Assembly (NCBI GenBank): GCA_958496175.1 | Contig: OY292279.1 | Span: forward strand, 7,750,001 to 7,814,000 | Length of the DNA stretch: 64,000 nucleotides | Direction of reading: 5' to 3' | Source of the DNA: Sisyra terminalis | Taxonomy: Eukaryota; Arthropoda; Insecta; Neuroptera; Sisyridae | Part shown: positions 12,622 through 23,150 of the stretch, in pieces | Numbering within the stretch: position 1 is the first letter of the stretch | Layout of the letters: the number at the start of each line of letters is the position of its first letter | Notes under the pieces: model-generated | The model's input: the letters and a program-made list of their open reading frames with translations, nothing else | What the model was told of the DNA's origin: nothing | Database searches by the model: none | Translations under genes and position numbers: made by a program

Positions 12622-14062
12622 AAAATTAACATTATCAATGAAAAAAATCACAAAAATAACCCTATCTAAAAAAGCCGATGAAGGAAAGATCATCGTAATC
12701 ATTAACAGAGATGAATATACCAACAAAACGGAATAATTCATTAAAGAAAATATTATAATTCTCATGAAAAAAGATCCAAATTTGAACTTCTCCAAATCTT
12801 TATACAAGACCATAAATGAAAGCGAATATCTTTTGGAAAACAAATTATCAAAAAGAATTCTCAAGCCAATTAAACCTCAAGCTCCAATACTTCATGGTTT
12901 ACCCAAATTCCATAAAATAAATATGCCAATCCGACCGGTAGTGGATTACAAACTTGCTCCTGGATATTGATAACCCAAAAAATAAGTACAAACCATCAAA
13001 TCAGATATCATATTGAAAGAAAATTATTCATTAAAAAAACACATATGGATTTATGAATAATACTAAAAACCGAAAACTACCACAAAACATCAAAATGCCA
13101 TCACTTGACATTATTAACTTATACACAAATGTCCCTGTTGAAGAAACAATCCAAATTGTGGAAGATATTCTTATAACATCAAGAATATATAATTATTTGC
13201 TAATCAACGATATAATGAACTTGTAAACCACCATCTTACTACAAAATTATTGCACTTTCAGTCAAAAATTTTATCACCAAGAGGTAGGCTTGGCCATGGG
13301 TTACCCTTTATCAGAACTACTAGCCGACATTTACATGAATCACTTTGAAAATAAATATATTATGAACAATACCACGAAAATAAAATAATATATTATGATA
13401 TGTAGACGAAACGTTTATATTATTAATGGAACTACCCGACAGATTGATAATATGTTATCCGATCTGAATAATAGTAACCAGAAAATAAAATTCACTTTAG
13501 AATACGAGCTAAATGGAATAATCAACTTTTGGACACAACAGTTACCAATGAAAATAGAAAGTTGTCATACAATATATACAGAAAACCAACAACAATGATC
13601 ACAATAATCCATAAAACATCATTTTACCCAAAATACCAAAAAATGGCAGCTTTCAACAGTCTAGTATACAAAGCGATCAAGTTCCCTCTTAACACCAAAT
13701 TTCGTGAAAAAAAAATTATGATAATTAAACATATAGCCATTACTAACGGATACAACAGCTCAATCGTAGACAAAATAATATCGAAATTTACTAAAAAATC
13801 CATTCTTCTAACTCCACCAAAAGAAAACTAAAAATATATTAAATCAAACTTCAAAAATATATTTAGTTTAAAATTGTCAACTTCATAAAAAAAAAGTAAC
13901 GCCAATATCGCATTTAAACAAACAATATTATGATGTAAATTCATCAATTATTGAAGACCAACCAAATTACAACGAACAATAAAACTGGAATATTTAAAAT
14001 TATTTCTGAAAAATTCTACATTGGCCAAACTGGTAGATCTTTCGGAACAAGATATAAGTAAC
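12622..14062 (+). pseudogene. Penelope-like element: reverse transcriptase plus GIY-YIG endonuclease, decayed
   Basis: Penelope-like elements encode a telomerase-related reverse transcriptase followed by a GIY-YIG endonuclease, and both are visible here in order. In the RT: KKADEGKIIVIINRDEY (about 12670-12720), PQAPILHGLPKFHK then MPIRPVVDYKLAPGY (about 12875-12968), SLDIINLYTNVPVEETI (about 13100-13155), GLAMGYPLSELLADIYMNHF (about 13285-13350), YVDETF at 13399-13416 where YVDD is expected, and IKFTLEYELNGIINF (about 13485-13530). A later frame gives the YRKPTT block (about 13575). The endonuclease remnant is TGIFKII...FYIGQTGRSFGTRY (about 13984-14057), and similarity ends just after it. 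At least three frameshifts and several stops make it dead. No terminal repeats are seen next to it. Confidence 0.9.
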
Positions 14063-14461
14063 AAACATCCAAGAATCATGTCATTGGTCAAAATCTATAA
14101 GGTTTTAGTAACGAAGTCACTGATTGGTCGAATTAAAGAATGAGTTTTGTACGGTGTGTTATGATTGGCCCATGCATCCTGCGCCATTCAAAACAACATA
14201 GTGCCTTGATTTGTACAAAGTAGGCTTAGTATTTCTCGTTTAAAGTGACTTTTGAGTACAGAAATTTGGAATGATATTTCTTTCGATTTATAATTCATAT
14301 GTCGCAAAGAAATTTATTGTTTAAATAACTTTTCTTTATAACTCTTAATAATAATCCTGAATTAATATTTTTCAATTTAAAATTTACTTTTGAGGATGAA
14401 GATCGTTGATTTTGTAAGGGTTATTTTTCTTCGCACAATTAAAACTTTCGGGCTTAATAAA
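14063..14461. other. No recognisable feature
   Basis: An AT-rich stretch between two retroelement remnants. I see no motif in translation and no repeat partner. Confidence 0.5.
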
Positions 14462-14780
14462 GATTCCTAAACTAAGAACCAAAAAAAAATTTTTTTTATC
14501 ATGTTTGGCCACTTATTTTCTTATTCTAATTTTGATCATTATCGCGATCAACGATCATTATTCTTATTGTTTTTAAAGCCAAATTTTGACTTACGATTTG
14601 AAGTCTTCGAATGAAGTCCAATAACTCTCTTTCACTGTTCGCATTTATGATTGTATCATCTGCGAGTCGAAGGTTAGAAAATCACTTTTTACTCATTTTA
14701 ATTCCACTATTTTACTCCTCCAAAGTAAGTTCCAGTATAATCTCTGCTACAATAACTTCAAATTTTACAAAACACCTTTA
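14462..14780 (-). pseudogene. RTE-like LINE reverse transcriptase fragment
   Basis: The minus strand reads ILELTLEE-stop-NSGIKM (about 14700-14755), then LRLADDTIINANSERELLDF (about 14610-14670), RRLQIVSQNLALK (about 14565-14610) and IMIVDRDN (about 14520-14560). This is the palm region of RTE/BovB-type reverse transcriptases: E-G--I-G--I-NLRYADD, then E-EL, GLKLN and K-KVM. The catalytic ADD is intact although the surrounding frame is broken. It is a fragment of about 100 residues without endonuclease, fingers or tail. It probably belongs to the same broad group as the pieces at 38020-38190 and 56946-57380, which cover a more C-terminal region. Confidence 0.75.
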
Positions 14781-16665
14781 TGACGAAAATCATCAATGCT
14801 GAAATTTCGAAACAAATTTTAAGCCACTAGATATTTGCAAAAAAGGATCACATTTGAACACCTTAGAGGAATATGAAATATAAAAAGCACACAAATTAGA
14901 TCCAAATAACATCCTTAACGACAAATTATTTAAAACAAATAATTTTATCATTACCATAATTTCTTTTCATAATTTCATTAATTAAAACCTAATTAATCCA
15001 GCCTAGTAGAAAACAATGAGTGGTACTATCTTAAGTTTCTAACAATTCTCGTTAGGATACTTTGTAGGATATGGACAACATACAGGGTACATTTATAATT
15101 TGAAAAAGATATTGAACCATGGAAAGATTGTTAAAAATCATGGTTTGGTTTTTTGGTTTAGAAGTTTTGAAAAAAAATATTGAAACTTATTCCTTCAAAA
15201 GTCGCGAACCAACAAAATTTTAGGGATAGTTTGAATAAATTACATTAAATCTCCTTTTCGGACTGATATCTCTTAAAATCTATATTTTTTCAAACTTAAA
15301 TATTACTTAACCCATAATTGCTTTGCAATCTCCGTAAAAAAGCTGGTTCCAAATTAAGAGTGTCAAAGATTTCAATTTTTTTCAAAAGTTTTGTAACTAG
15401 GGTGAATTTTTCAGAGGAATTTTTTGGTATCTATATAATTTAATTTAAAAATTCTTCTATAATACAAAAATAAGTTCTGTGTTAACTTTAAAGATTGTTT
15501 ATTCTCCATTGACTGCAATTATCATAACGAAGACAAACCGTTTCAGTAATTGAATAATATATCTGCCAAAACGATAGAAAAATTTCACGTCATTTACTTT
15601 CGCACTTGGCAACATTTTGCACATGAAAAGAATTTCATCTTCGCCAAATATCCCTCCCAAGTTGCACGTACCTATCTCCCTTTGTTTTCACACACTCTTT
15701 AACAAAGAGAAAAATTTAATTAAAGTAGGCAATAACAATAAAATATCAACGTAGACTATGAGTTTCACAGTCAACTTTTTTTTTCATCCAGTGGCTCGCC
15801 TGTCCTAATTTCGATCTATACATGTCATTTTCCCGAGTAAGAAAAATGATTTTTTCCCTCTCATTTTCAAACTCTCATTGTCTTTTCTGTCGTAGTAAAA
15901 TCCCGGTGGGAAATTGTTGTTACATAACCATAATATCATTTAATCTACTTATAAGAGAGAAAATGGAAAAGACGGGAATGAAGGAGAGATGAGGAGACCA
16001 GTTTGTTACATTCATTTTCCAATGAGCTCTTTCATTCTTTCTCATTAAACAAGCATCATCTGTACATTTTCATCCCGAAATATGGAAGGACTTGATAGGA
16101 TTGTGGATGAACACAAAAGCTGAATGTTGCCGTTGTAGACAAGGGTTGGTTTGAGACGGGGGGTGAATTGCGTGGTCAGACAATTGGCAATTATAGAAAC
16201 GCTAGTTGTAATAGATTAATTATTTTTGGGAATTAATCCCTTAAAAATTTCTGCGAAAACTTATTATATGTTTTATGAAAGATGTTGTAAAATATTAACA
16301 TTAAACGTTATTATGGAATTAAAACAAGTTGAGACTTTGTTGAGCTTTCTATCGTATCTAAAAATTATTTAATATGTAGAAAATAATAACAATGTAATAC
16401 AAGAGATCAAATAAGTTTTTAGTATGTGGAAGGGAAGTTTAAGTGGTGAGTCTATCCCAAGAGTGGAGCTTAAATGTTTTCTCACGTATATAGACGTAAG
16501 TATATATTTAATATTGTTATGGAATTTGAGGTCGTAATTAAAACAATTACGAGATGGAATTCGCTCGGGTTGTGTGTCATCATTGTCGAGAACGGGATGT
16601 CCCATTTAGGTTCCAATATCTCTAGCTGGATAGGGGGTGGATAAAAGGGGTTATATTACGGCTCT

Positions 16666-16670
<5 letters not shown>
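14781..16670. other. No gene recognised
   Basis: AT-rich to about 15580, then more mixed sequence (15580-16640) that looks like unique host DNA. The 78-codon minus frame at 16369-16605 has no recognisable feature. Confidence 0.5.

Positions 16671-16738
<68 letters not shown>
16671..16738. repeat. (TA)34 microsatellite
   Basis: An uninterrupted TA dinucleotide run of 68 bp, the longest simple repeat in the window. Confidence 0.97.
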
Positions 16739-16739
<1 letters not shown>

Positions 16740-17027
16740 GGCGACGATAAAGAAAGACGAAACACGTGATGTGAATCCAGTGTTGGGTATTAAAGTTAGC
16801 GACTAGACCGATCATCAGAGCGACAGGCGCCGTTCTGATAGCTGCACGTCCTACTCAAACCCTAATCCCATTCTACTAAACATGCACCCCTAAAATACAC
16901 AAAATAATATTTGCCACACATCCAAAACAAAAAAGAAGTTAAAATATTAAAAGTTTATCGTCAAAGGTTGCCAGTAACAAAGCTGAGGATTTAACCCTCC
17001 AAAAAAAAAAAAAAAAAAATCTTTGTA

Positions 17028-18318
17028 AGGGAGACCGGGTACAAAAGTAATAATGGGTACTTTTACCTTATTTTCGGGCTGGGTGTTATTATTGCCATTA
17101 AATGAATATAACCACATACAAATTTAGTTCATGTTCGTCACAATAGTAACTTGATTTGGTAATTTTACATAAAATTAGTGTTAAAATGTTCAGATCACTT
17201 AAAAATGCAATATTCCGGCGGCGGAACTCTAATTTTATTAGGATTGCCCTTTTATTAGGATTGCAACTTGGGTATACAAAATTTTGTTATTTAATTTGTG
17301 AATGGGATAGTAGGGATAGGGAAAACCATTACGTTAAAAAAAATTGGCGCACCAGACGATGTCTTACTGCAAGAATAAAAAATGTAAAACATTCTCCATA
17401 AGTCCAACCTAAAGATATATTTTTACCACCTCTCCATATAAAACTTGACTTGATGAAAAACTTTGTGAAAGCAATGAATAATAATGGCGCTGGGTTTCAA
17501 TACCTAAAAGAAAAATTCCCTAAAATCAGTGACGCTAAGATTAAAGGTGTGTTTGTAGGTCCTCAAATGAGGCAAGTGATAAAAGATGATATATTTAAAG
17601 AACAACTCGATGACCTCGAAAAACCAGCTTGGAAATCACTTAGAAAAATCACTGAAAATTTTCTTGGAAATCACCGATCAAATGACTATAAAACTATTGT
17701 CGAGGAACTTTTAGGGAATTATTAAGCATTTGGCTGCAATATGTCCTTAAAAATACATTTTTTACATTCACATTTAGACTTTTATCTGCCAAACTTGGGT
17801 GCCGTTAGTGATGAACACGGGGAAAGATTCCACCAATACATTTTTACCATGAAAAAACGATACCAGGGGCAATGGAGTCCAACTATGCTGGCAGATTATT
17901 GCTGGGGATTACAGAGGAACATTCTTGACGATAAATATAGGAGAAAATCATAAGAAAGTACTTATATTAATATTATAACATTGATAAGATTTTAATTTTT
18001 GTTAAAATAATTTGTAATTTAAGATAAATAAAAAAAATAATATTACAATAAAACTATTCGTATCTAAAAGTTAAGACTACTAATTCTACTCTACTTGACC
18101 TTAATCCTAACAGAATCAGCCAAAATTTTCTTGTTACACAGAAAAACAGTTTTTTTGTTGATCAGTGTTATATATCCTAACAACGCACTGCGCACGCGAT
18201 TGAGGGGGGTGCTCTACGCTATCACCTAAAGACAACAAAACAATATTCGCCCATTAGATAAACCTATAAAAACATTTGTTACTTTCGACCCGCCGTTACT
18301 TTTGTACCCAGTTTCCCC
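17028..18318 (+). mobile_element. DNA transposon with terminal inverted repeats and TA flanks
   Basis: The left end AGGGAGACCGGG followed by TACAAAAGTAA (17028-17050) is matched by the reverse complement of the right end, GGGGAAACTGGG followed by TACAAAAGTAA (18296-18318). Both ends are flanked by TA (17026-17027 and 18319-18320), consistent with a TA target-site duplication, although in AT-rich DNA this could be chance. The 1291 bp element holds one long decayed reading frame (17168-17956). I cannot place it in a named superfamily from sequence alone. Confidence 0.75.
17168..17956 (+). pseudogene. Transposon-borne protein of an uncharacterised arthropod family, two in-frame stops
   Basis: One frame runs for about 260 codons with only two internal TAA stops (17399-17401 and 17723-17725) before a terminal TAA. 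Motifs in order: LLGLQLGYTKFCYLICEWDSRD (about 17252-17320), FLPPLHIKLDLMKNFVKAM, FPKISDAKIKGVFVGPQMR (about 17515-17575), AWKSLRKITENFLGNH, then NMSLKIHFLHSHLDFYLPNL (about 17738-17798), SDEHGERFHQYI (about 17806-17842) and MLADYCWGLQR (about 17885-17917). I recognise these phrases from a widespread group of unnamed arthropod and fish proteins that look transposon-derived, but I know no established function. The inverted repeats around it support a transposase role. The frame lacks an upstream start and probably represents only the C-terminal part. Its frame is much better preserved than other elements here. Confidence 0.75.
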
Positions 18319-20073
18319 TACTTTAACAAGCTTTTTTACTAGTTATTTTTTGACTTAAGAATTTAAGGGTTTCACTACTACGTTATTGCAGGTACTTGCA
18401 TTTAAATTGCTTTACAATATTACCCTTCTTGTCTTTAAAGGTTACCATAGTAAAAGCTTTATTTTTCAACCTATTTTTTGAATAAAGTAAAATAGGAAAA
18501 GAAAACCCGATGTGGATGAACAAAAAGTTTTGAGGAAGACCAAGCTTTCAAGGTGGGTGTCACCTTTGATAGGCGAAAACTTAGTCGAAGATCGGACGCG
18601 AATTTGTAGCGACCGGGGGATGAGGGTGAAGATGTTTGTTAAAAATAAAGATTTATCACCATATTTTGACAAAGTAAGTGTTATACTTTCTCCCAAGTAA
18701 AATAAAGTTGTCGTTGAGCAGACCAGACGACTGGCGTGAAACACGATCGAATTGCTGGAATGGGACGTGAAGAGGTCATTCGATTGATTAATTATTGATA
18801 GAAGAACCGAACCCACGGGTGACGCAAGGCGGGGGGGGGGGGTGAGATGTGGTCACGAGCTTTTGGAGCTGGTCCTTCGATGATGATTGAGCAATTATTC
18901 GTTTCGCACAAAACTTTTATTGTTGTGAGTTTCCCTCACCAGTGTGATAAGCTTAGTCATTCGGAAATCATTTGATTGGTTAACGATTCAAGTTTTTCGA
19001 CAAAGTTTTTCTTTTTTTTTTATGTTTGTATTTACGAGCGACTATTAACAATCCTAAACTAATTGTTGGCCAAACATATAAAAAGAGAAATAAAACTCAA
19101 GAGATTACGGTTGGTATTACAAAATATTTACTTTACCCAATAAAACCGAAGTGGTCAAAGTTGAAAGGGAAAATCGTGCTTACCTAAAACAAAAAGAATA
19201 TATATTAGTATTTTTCTAGCAAAGCAACATTTAATTGAGCTTTATATAGAAGTGGCGACGTAAATAATTGATACTTTTTCTTATGAGTATTGGATGTTTC
19301 ATATAAAGATTGAGGAACCACAAATAAAATTCACAAATTAACATAAAGTTCCATTTATATTAAGTTTATAATTCCCAGCTTTTCTGGAAAATTAAATAAT
19401 ATAAAAAATCAACAATGAAATAAAAAGATGGTCCACAAACAAAAGTTTTTAATTTACATTGGAGCTTTTAACTGTTTCCTTTGCATCTATGTATTAAAAC
19501 GCAAAAAAGGAATGATTTTATTTACAATTTTCAAATTAAAACAGAAAAAAAATCCATAAAAAATATTTCCGAGATTGTTCTCGATTTTAATCCCCATATC
19601 CGAGAATTTCAGGCAAACAAGTCTCTGCTAGTCCAGCGAAACGTTAAACACGCTTAATTACGATATGCTTCTCCTTTATACAGGATGTTTCATTTGTAAG
19701 GGTATTTTATTCAGATTTTAACCCAAAAAAAATTGTTTCAATATTGATAATGATGAAAGTTGAATTGTTAAGTTTAATTGAAAAATAAGAAATAATTATT
19801 ATAGTTTGAAGCTTCGAACAAGTGGGGAAATTGTCTGAAAACCTTTGAAATGTGGTCCTGAAAAAGAATGGTGAAAATTTAATGAATGGATGGAGTCAAG
19901 GTTTAAACGTGGAAGAACTGAGAAAAAAGAAGAAACAGAAAATTATATAGGTAGTTGCAAAAAGGAGAACTAATGGGTCAGTTTCTCCGGTCAAATTTGT
20001 AGAGGAAAAGTTGATCTAAAAGAAATATTTATTGACCGAAGGTATCAGTTATGCATATGTGAAAATGGGTAGA
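18319..20073. other. No gene recognised; contains a G12 homopolymer
   Basis: A run of 12 G lies at 18831-18842, striking in AT-rich DNA. The overlapping frames at 18466-18816 show no recognisable motif. The stretch 19000-20070 is AT-rich. Confidence 0.5.
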
Positions 20074-20078
20074 ACGTG

Positions 20079-20183
20079 GTTTACCCGGGTAAAGCAGGAA
20101 ACATGTCCAATTTCAGTTATATTTCGTTCTTTATCCATGTTTCTTGAGTTATCCGCAGTTTACCCGGGTAAACCTAGGTTTAC
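20079..20183. repeat. Cluster of CCCGGG-centred palindromes
   Basis: TTTACCCGGGTAAA occurs at 20080-20093. The full 16 bp palindrome GTTTACCCGGGTAAAC is at 20158-20173, directly overlapped by a second palindrome, GTAAACCTAGGTTTAC (20168-20183). The two CCCGGG centres are 79 bp apart. The half-site GTTTACC/GGTAAAC is thus repeated in alternating orientation. It could be the end of an unclassified transposon or a dimeric protein-binding site. Nothing else in the window resembles it. Confidence 0.8.
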
Positions 20184-21227
20184 TTGTCAATCTAACTTTA
20201 CCCGTAACACAAACATTATAAGATCATATATACTCTACTTAATTCTATACATTTGGTTTGTTAGAAAATAAATAAGGTCTGGGGGCCCTGGGATCTTGGA
20301 ATATCATAGGAATATCAAACGAAAACTTAAAATATTTAATAAATCAAGAAAAGAGAAATAAAGGAAAATAAAGGATAGGCACAGTAAGGAAACAAAATCC
20401 GAATAACAATAAGAATGTATAGGAGAAGAAATAATATTTTCTTCTATATTCAGCCAATAATTCAACGAATCTACTTGATAAATCATTATTAAACTTCCAA
20501 AAATTCATCGATTAATAATCTTAAATCTCTTAAATTTTGATTACAAAAAAAATGCGTTAAACAACCCCTCTAAAAATGCATCAAAATTTTTTCCAAATAT
20601 ATCAAGTGTTATTAAACTTTTTAAGGTTTTGAAGAGCTCAAAAAAATTATTTACTATTTTGAATTTTGGTTACACTTACTTTGGAGTATTAATTTAAGTA
20701 AGATTTTAGTTATTGGATTTATTTGGATGATATTTTACAAAAATTGTTGATGCATTTAAAGAGGGATGGTTTAACGCCCTTTTTTATAAGTCAAAACTTT
20801 AGAGATGTAGGATATCTTTGAGATCGTTAAAACCTTAAAAAAAATTATTGACTATTAATTGTTAAAGGATTGGAACGGAGTAAAGACTATATGATTTCAA
20901 GCAATTTTAAATTTTACCATTTTCCTCCCCAAAAAATCCTGGCCTTACCTTCTTTATCTTGCTATCAAATTCAAATCTTGAATTTTTTATATATTGAGAT
21001 TGGTTTAATTTCCGGATGTATAAGGCTTAGTTTCCTGGCTATAGATCTGCAAATATCACTTTTATTTCTGGCAAACTTATTGATCAAAAAAAAAAATTGT
21101 AAGAACAACAATTTTTATCAATTTAATAAACTTCATATTTAGTCAAATGTTAATTAGCTAAAAGTTAAGTAACGTCTTGAAAAGTTCTATAAACATGTGT
21201 TTGTATTAATATGATTTTTTAGAAGCC
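20184..21227. other. No gene recognised
   Basis: An AT-rich stretch. Frames at 20304-20486 and 20870-21142 are hydrophobic by composition only and show no known domain. Confidence 0.5.
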
Positions 21228-21260
21228 TGATGAAGGTCAAATAAAGGACCAAAACGTCGC
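21228..21260 (+). ncRNA. Hammerhead-ribozyme-like core, degenerate
   Basis: CTGATGA (21228-21234) is followed by a 4 bp stem GGTC/GACC with a loop, then AAAAC in place of the conserved GAAAC, then GTC. The order is that of a hammerhead ribozyme core as carried by Penelope-like elements. The G-to-A change at the GAAA box should abolish self-cleavage. No stem I is obvious. Confidence 0.45.
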
Positions 21261-22813
21261 TTAATTAATAATCAATATATGGATTTACATCCTTTAAGTC
21301 CACTTTCCTGCTAAAAAATACATAATATTATGTAAAGTATGGATACAATAAATTTATCTAAACTATTTATTAAACCAAGTTCAAGTTTAATTGTTGCAAA
21401 TTAAAAATCGTTTGAACCTCAAAAAAATTTCCGATTCTGCAATAATTTCATTCTTTTTTTTTATGTTTTTTAGAAAATTACGAAACATCCTGTATTCCTG
21501 TATTTTTAGTCTGATCGTTCATACGTTCCTTTTCCTCCATTCCCAGTGAACTGGTGCGTCCTGGTCCGTCTATTTGTATGTAAATAATTATAATTCACAT
21601 TTATTTACATACGAATGTCCCTTATTTGGCCATTTAAAAGCCCAACCAACACAAAAGGATCGGCTTGCAATTGCTCCACTGGCACAAAACAAAACGAAAA
21701 AAAAAAGTATATAAACAAAAACAAATAAATTTAAAAAAAGCTCCGAGATAATTGTGATTTAATCCCAAGCTTTTAAATTTATAAAATTAAAGATTAGAAT
21801 ACTAAAAGAAGAGAAGAAAAAAAACCCAATTCGATATTTTCCAGATGTAAAATATTTTTTTTTCTCCAGGGATAAGCTGTTTATTATGCTGTTTTTATCA
21901 TATTGAGGATTCGTTTATCTTGTTTTGCTATAGAAAATGTGAGAGAATTGATAAAAGTATAAACAGGAATATAAACCGGGAAAATCATCGGGTTGGTAGT
22001 GTATATTTTATATGGTTTTGGTATGGTTTTTTTTTTATTTTTAATAATCAACGGTTGGTGCCACACAGTGGATGGAATAACAGGAAGAAGGAAGCGGTAA
22101 AGGTATATTTGACTAAATGTATGGTGAATGTGAGATGAGTTGGGAATGATAGGGAATAATAAGGAAGGGATGGGATTGACCTACACAAAAACCACATCAA
22201 TGAATGCGAGTTTATCTTTCCACTTCAAGTGTGACCGTTTATCCTGCTTGTCTATCTCCCGCACGGATTTCTGTATATGGGTGTGGGAATAAAATAAACA
22301 CATTCCCCAATAGAAATAATGTCATTGCAATGCTCGGATGTTCATGATACAGGTACGGGATAATAAATAGGAGTAGCTGGAATAATTTCGGTTGCATGTC
22401 CCTGACAATGATGCTCGTTGTATCAAACGATGTCAGTTTACATGGAAATTTCAATGTTCAATCGCACGTAAATCATCCAATCAATCCGCTAGTAAACGAT
22501 ATACGATCTCCGATTATTTACAGGATTCAATTAATTATATTTTGGAAAACACATGGCCGATATGAAGAAAATTTATTGTCATTTCAATTACAAATAGTTA
22601 ATATATTATATAACAATATAAACAATCTCCGATCTATCACTGGAAATTGATAAATTATGAAATATTTACAATTAATTATATTTTCTGGTTTAATCAATTT
22701 GTGGGCAGCGATAACTTTAAAAAAAACGATGGTTCTAGGCGTTTAATTTTAATGTTTATCGAAACAATGCAAACTTGTTTTCCTCAAAATTATTTTTTTA
22801 AATCTTTCTGGAA
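21261..22813. other. No gene recognised; includes a 16 bp-stem hairpin
   Basis: An inverted repeat at 21572-21587/21601-21616 has a perfect 12 bp core (GTATGTAAATAA) and a 13 nt loop. The stretch 22080-22520 is more mixed in composition and probably unique host DNA. Small frames here show no motifs. Confidence 0.5.
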
Positions 22814-23150
22814 AATTATACTACAAATCTTAGTTAATCCTGGTGCCTACTGAAGAAGAGATTATGTTCAAGGATGATTTATTTAAGGACTCCAAATTTG
22901 CTGTATCATTTTTTGATTTTTGGGACTGTCTATTTGGAGATTCTATTACTTCATCAAAGAAGTACTATTGCAATATCATTATTTCTTATTTTAAGAAATT
23001 AAACTACAAATTTTAGTTAATCCTGATGCTTATTAAAGAAGACATTGTGATCAAGGATTATTTATTTAAGGACTCTAAATTAGCACTATAATTACATGAT
23101 TTTTGGGACCCTCTATTTGGAGATTCTATTACTCCGTCAAAGAAGTACTT
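22814..23150 (+). repeat. Diverged tandem duplication, unit about 183 bp
   Basis: The unit starting CTACAAATCTTAGTTAATCC (22821) is repeated from 23004 as CTACAAATTTTAGTTAATCC. Both contain TTTAAGGACTC and GGAGATTCTATTACT, followed by TCAAAGAAGTACT. The second unit is followed by a long T-run (about 23158-23176). No coding potential is seen. Confidence 0.8.

Noticed and set aside
16671..16738. TA array as a possible CRISPR-like or regulatory repeat
   Set aside because: A plain dinucleotide microsatellite without spacers.
19680..19720. TACAGGATGTTTCATTTG, also seen in similar form near 6850, 8068, 15083, 21486 and 63694, as possible transposon ends
   Set aside because: The resemblance is only about 10-12 bases and no paired inverted ends could be established.
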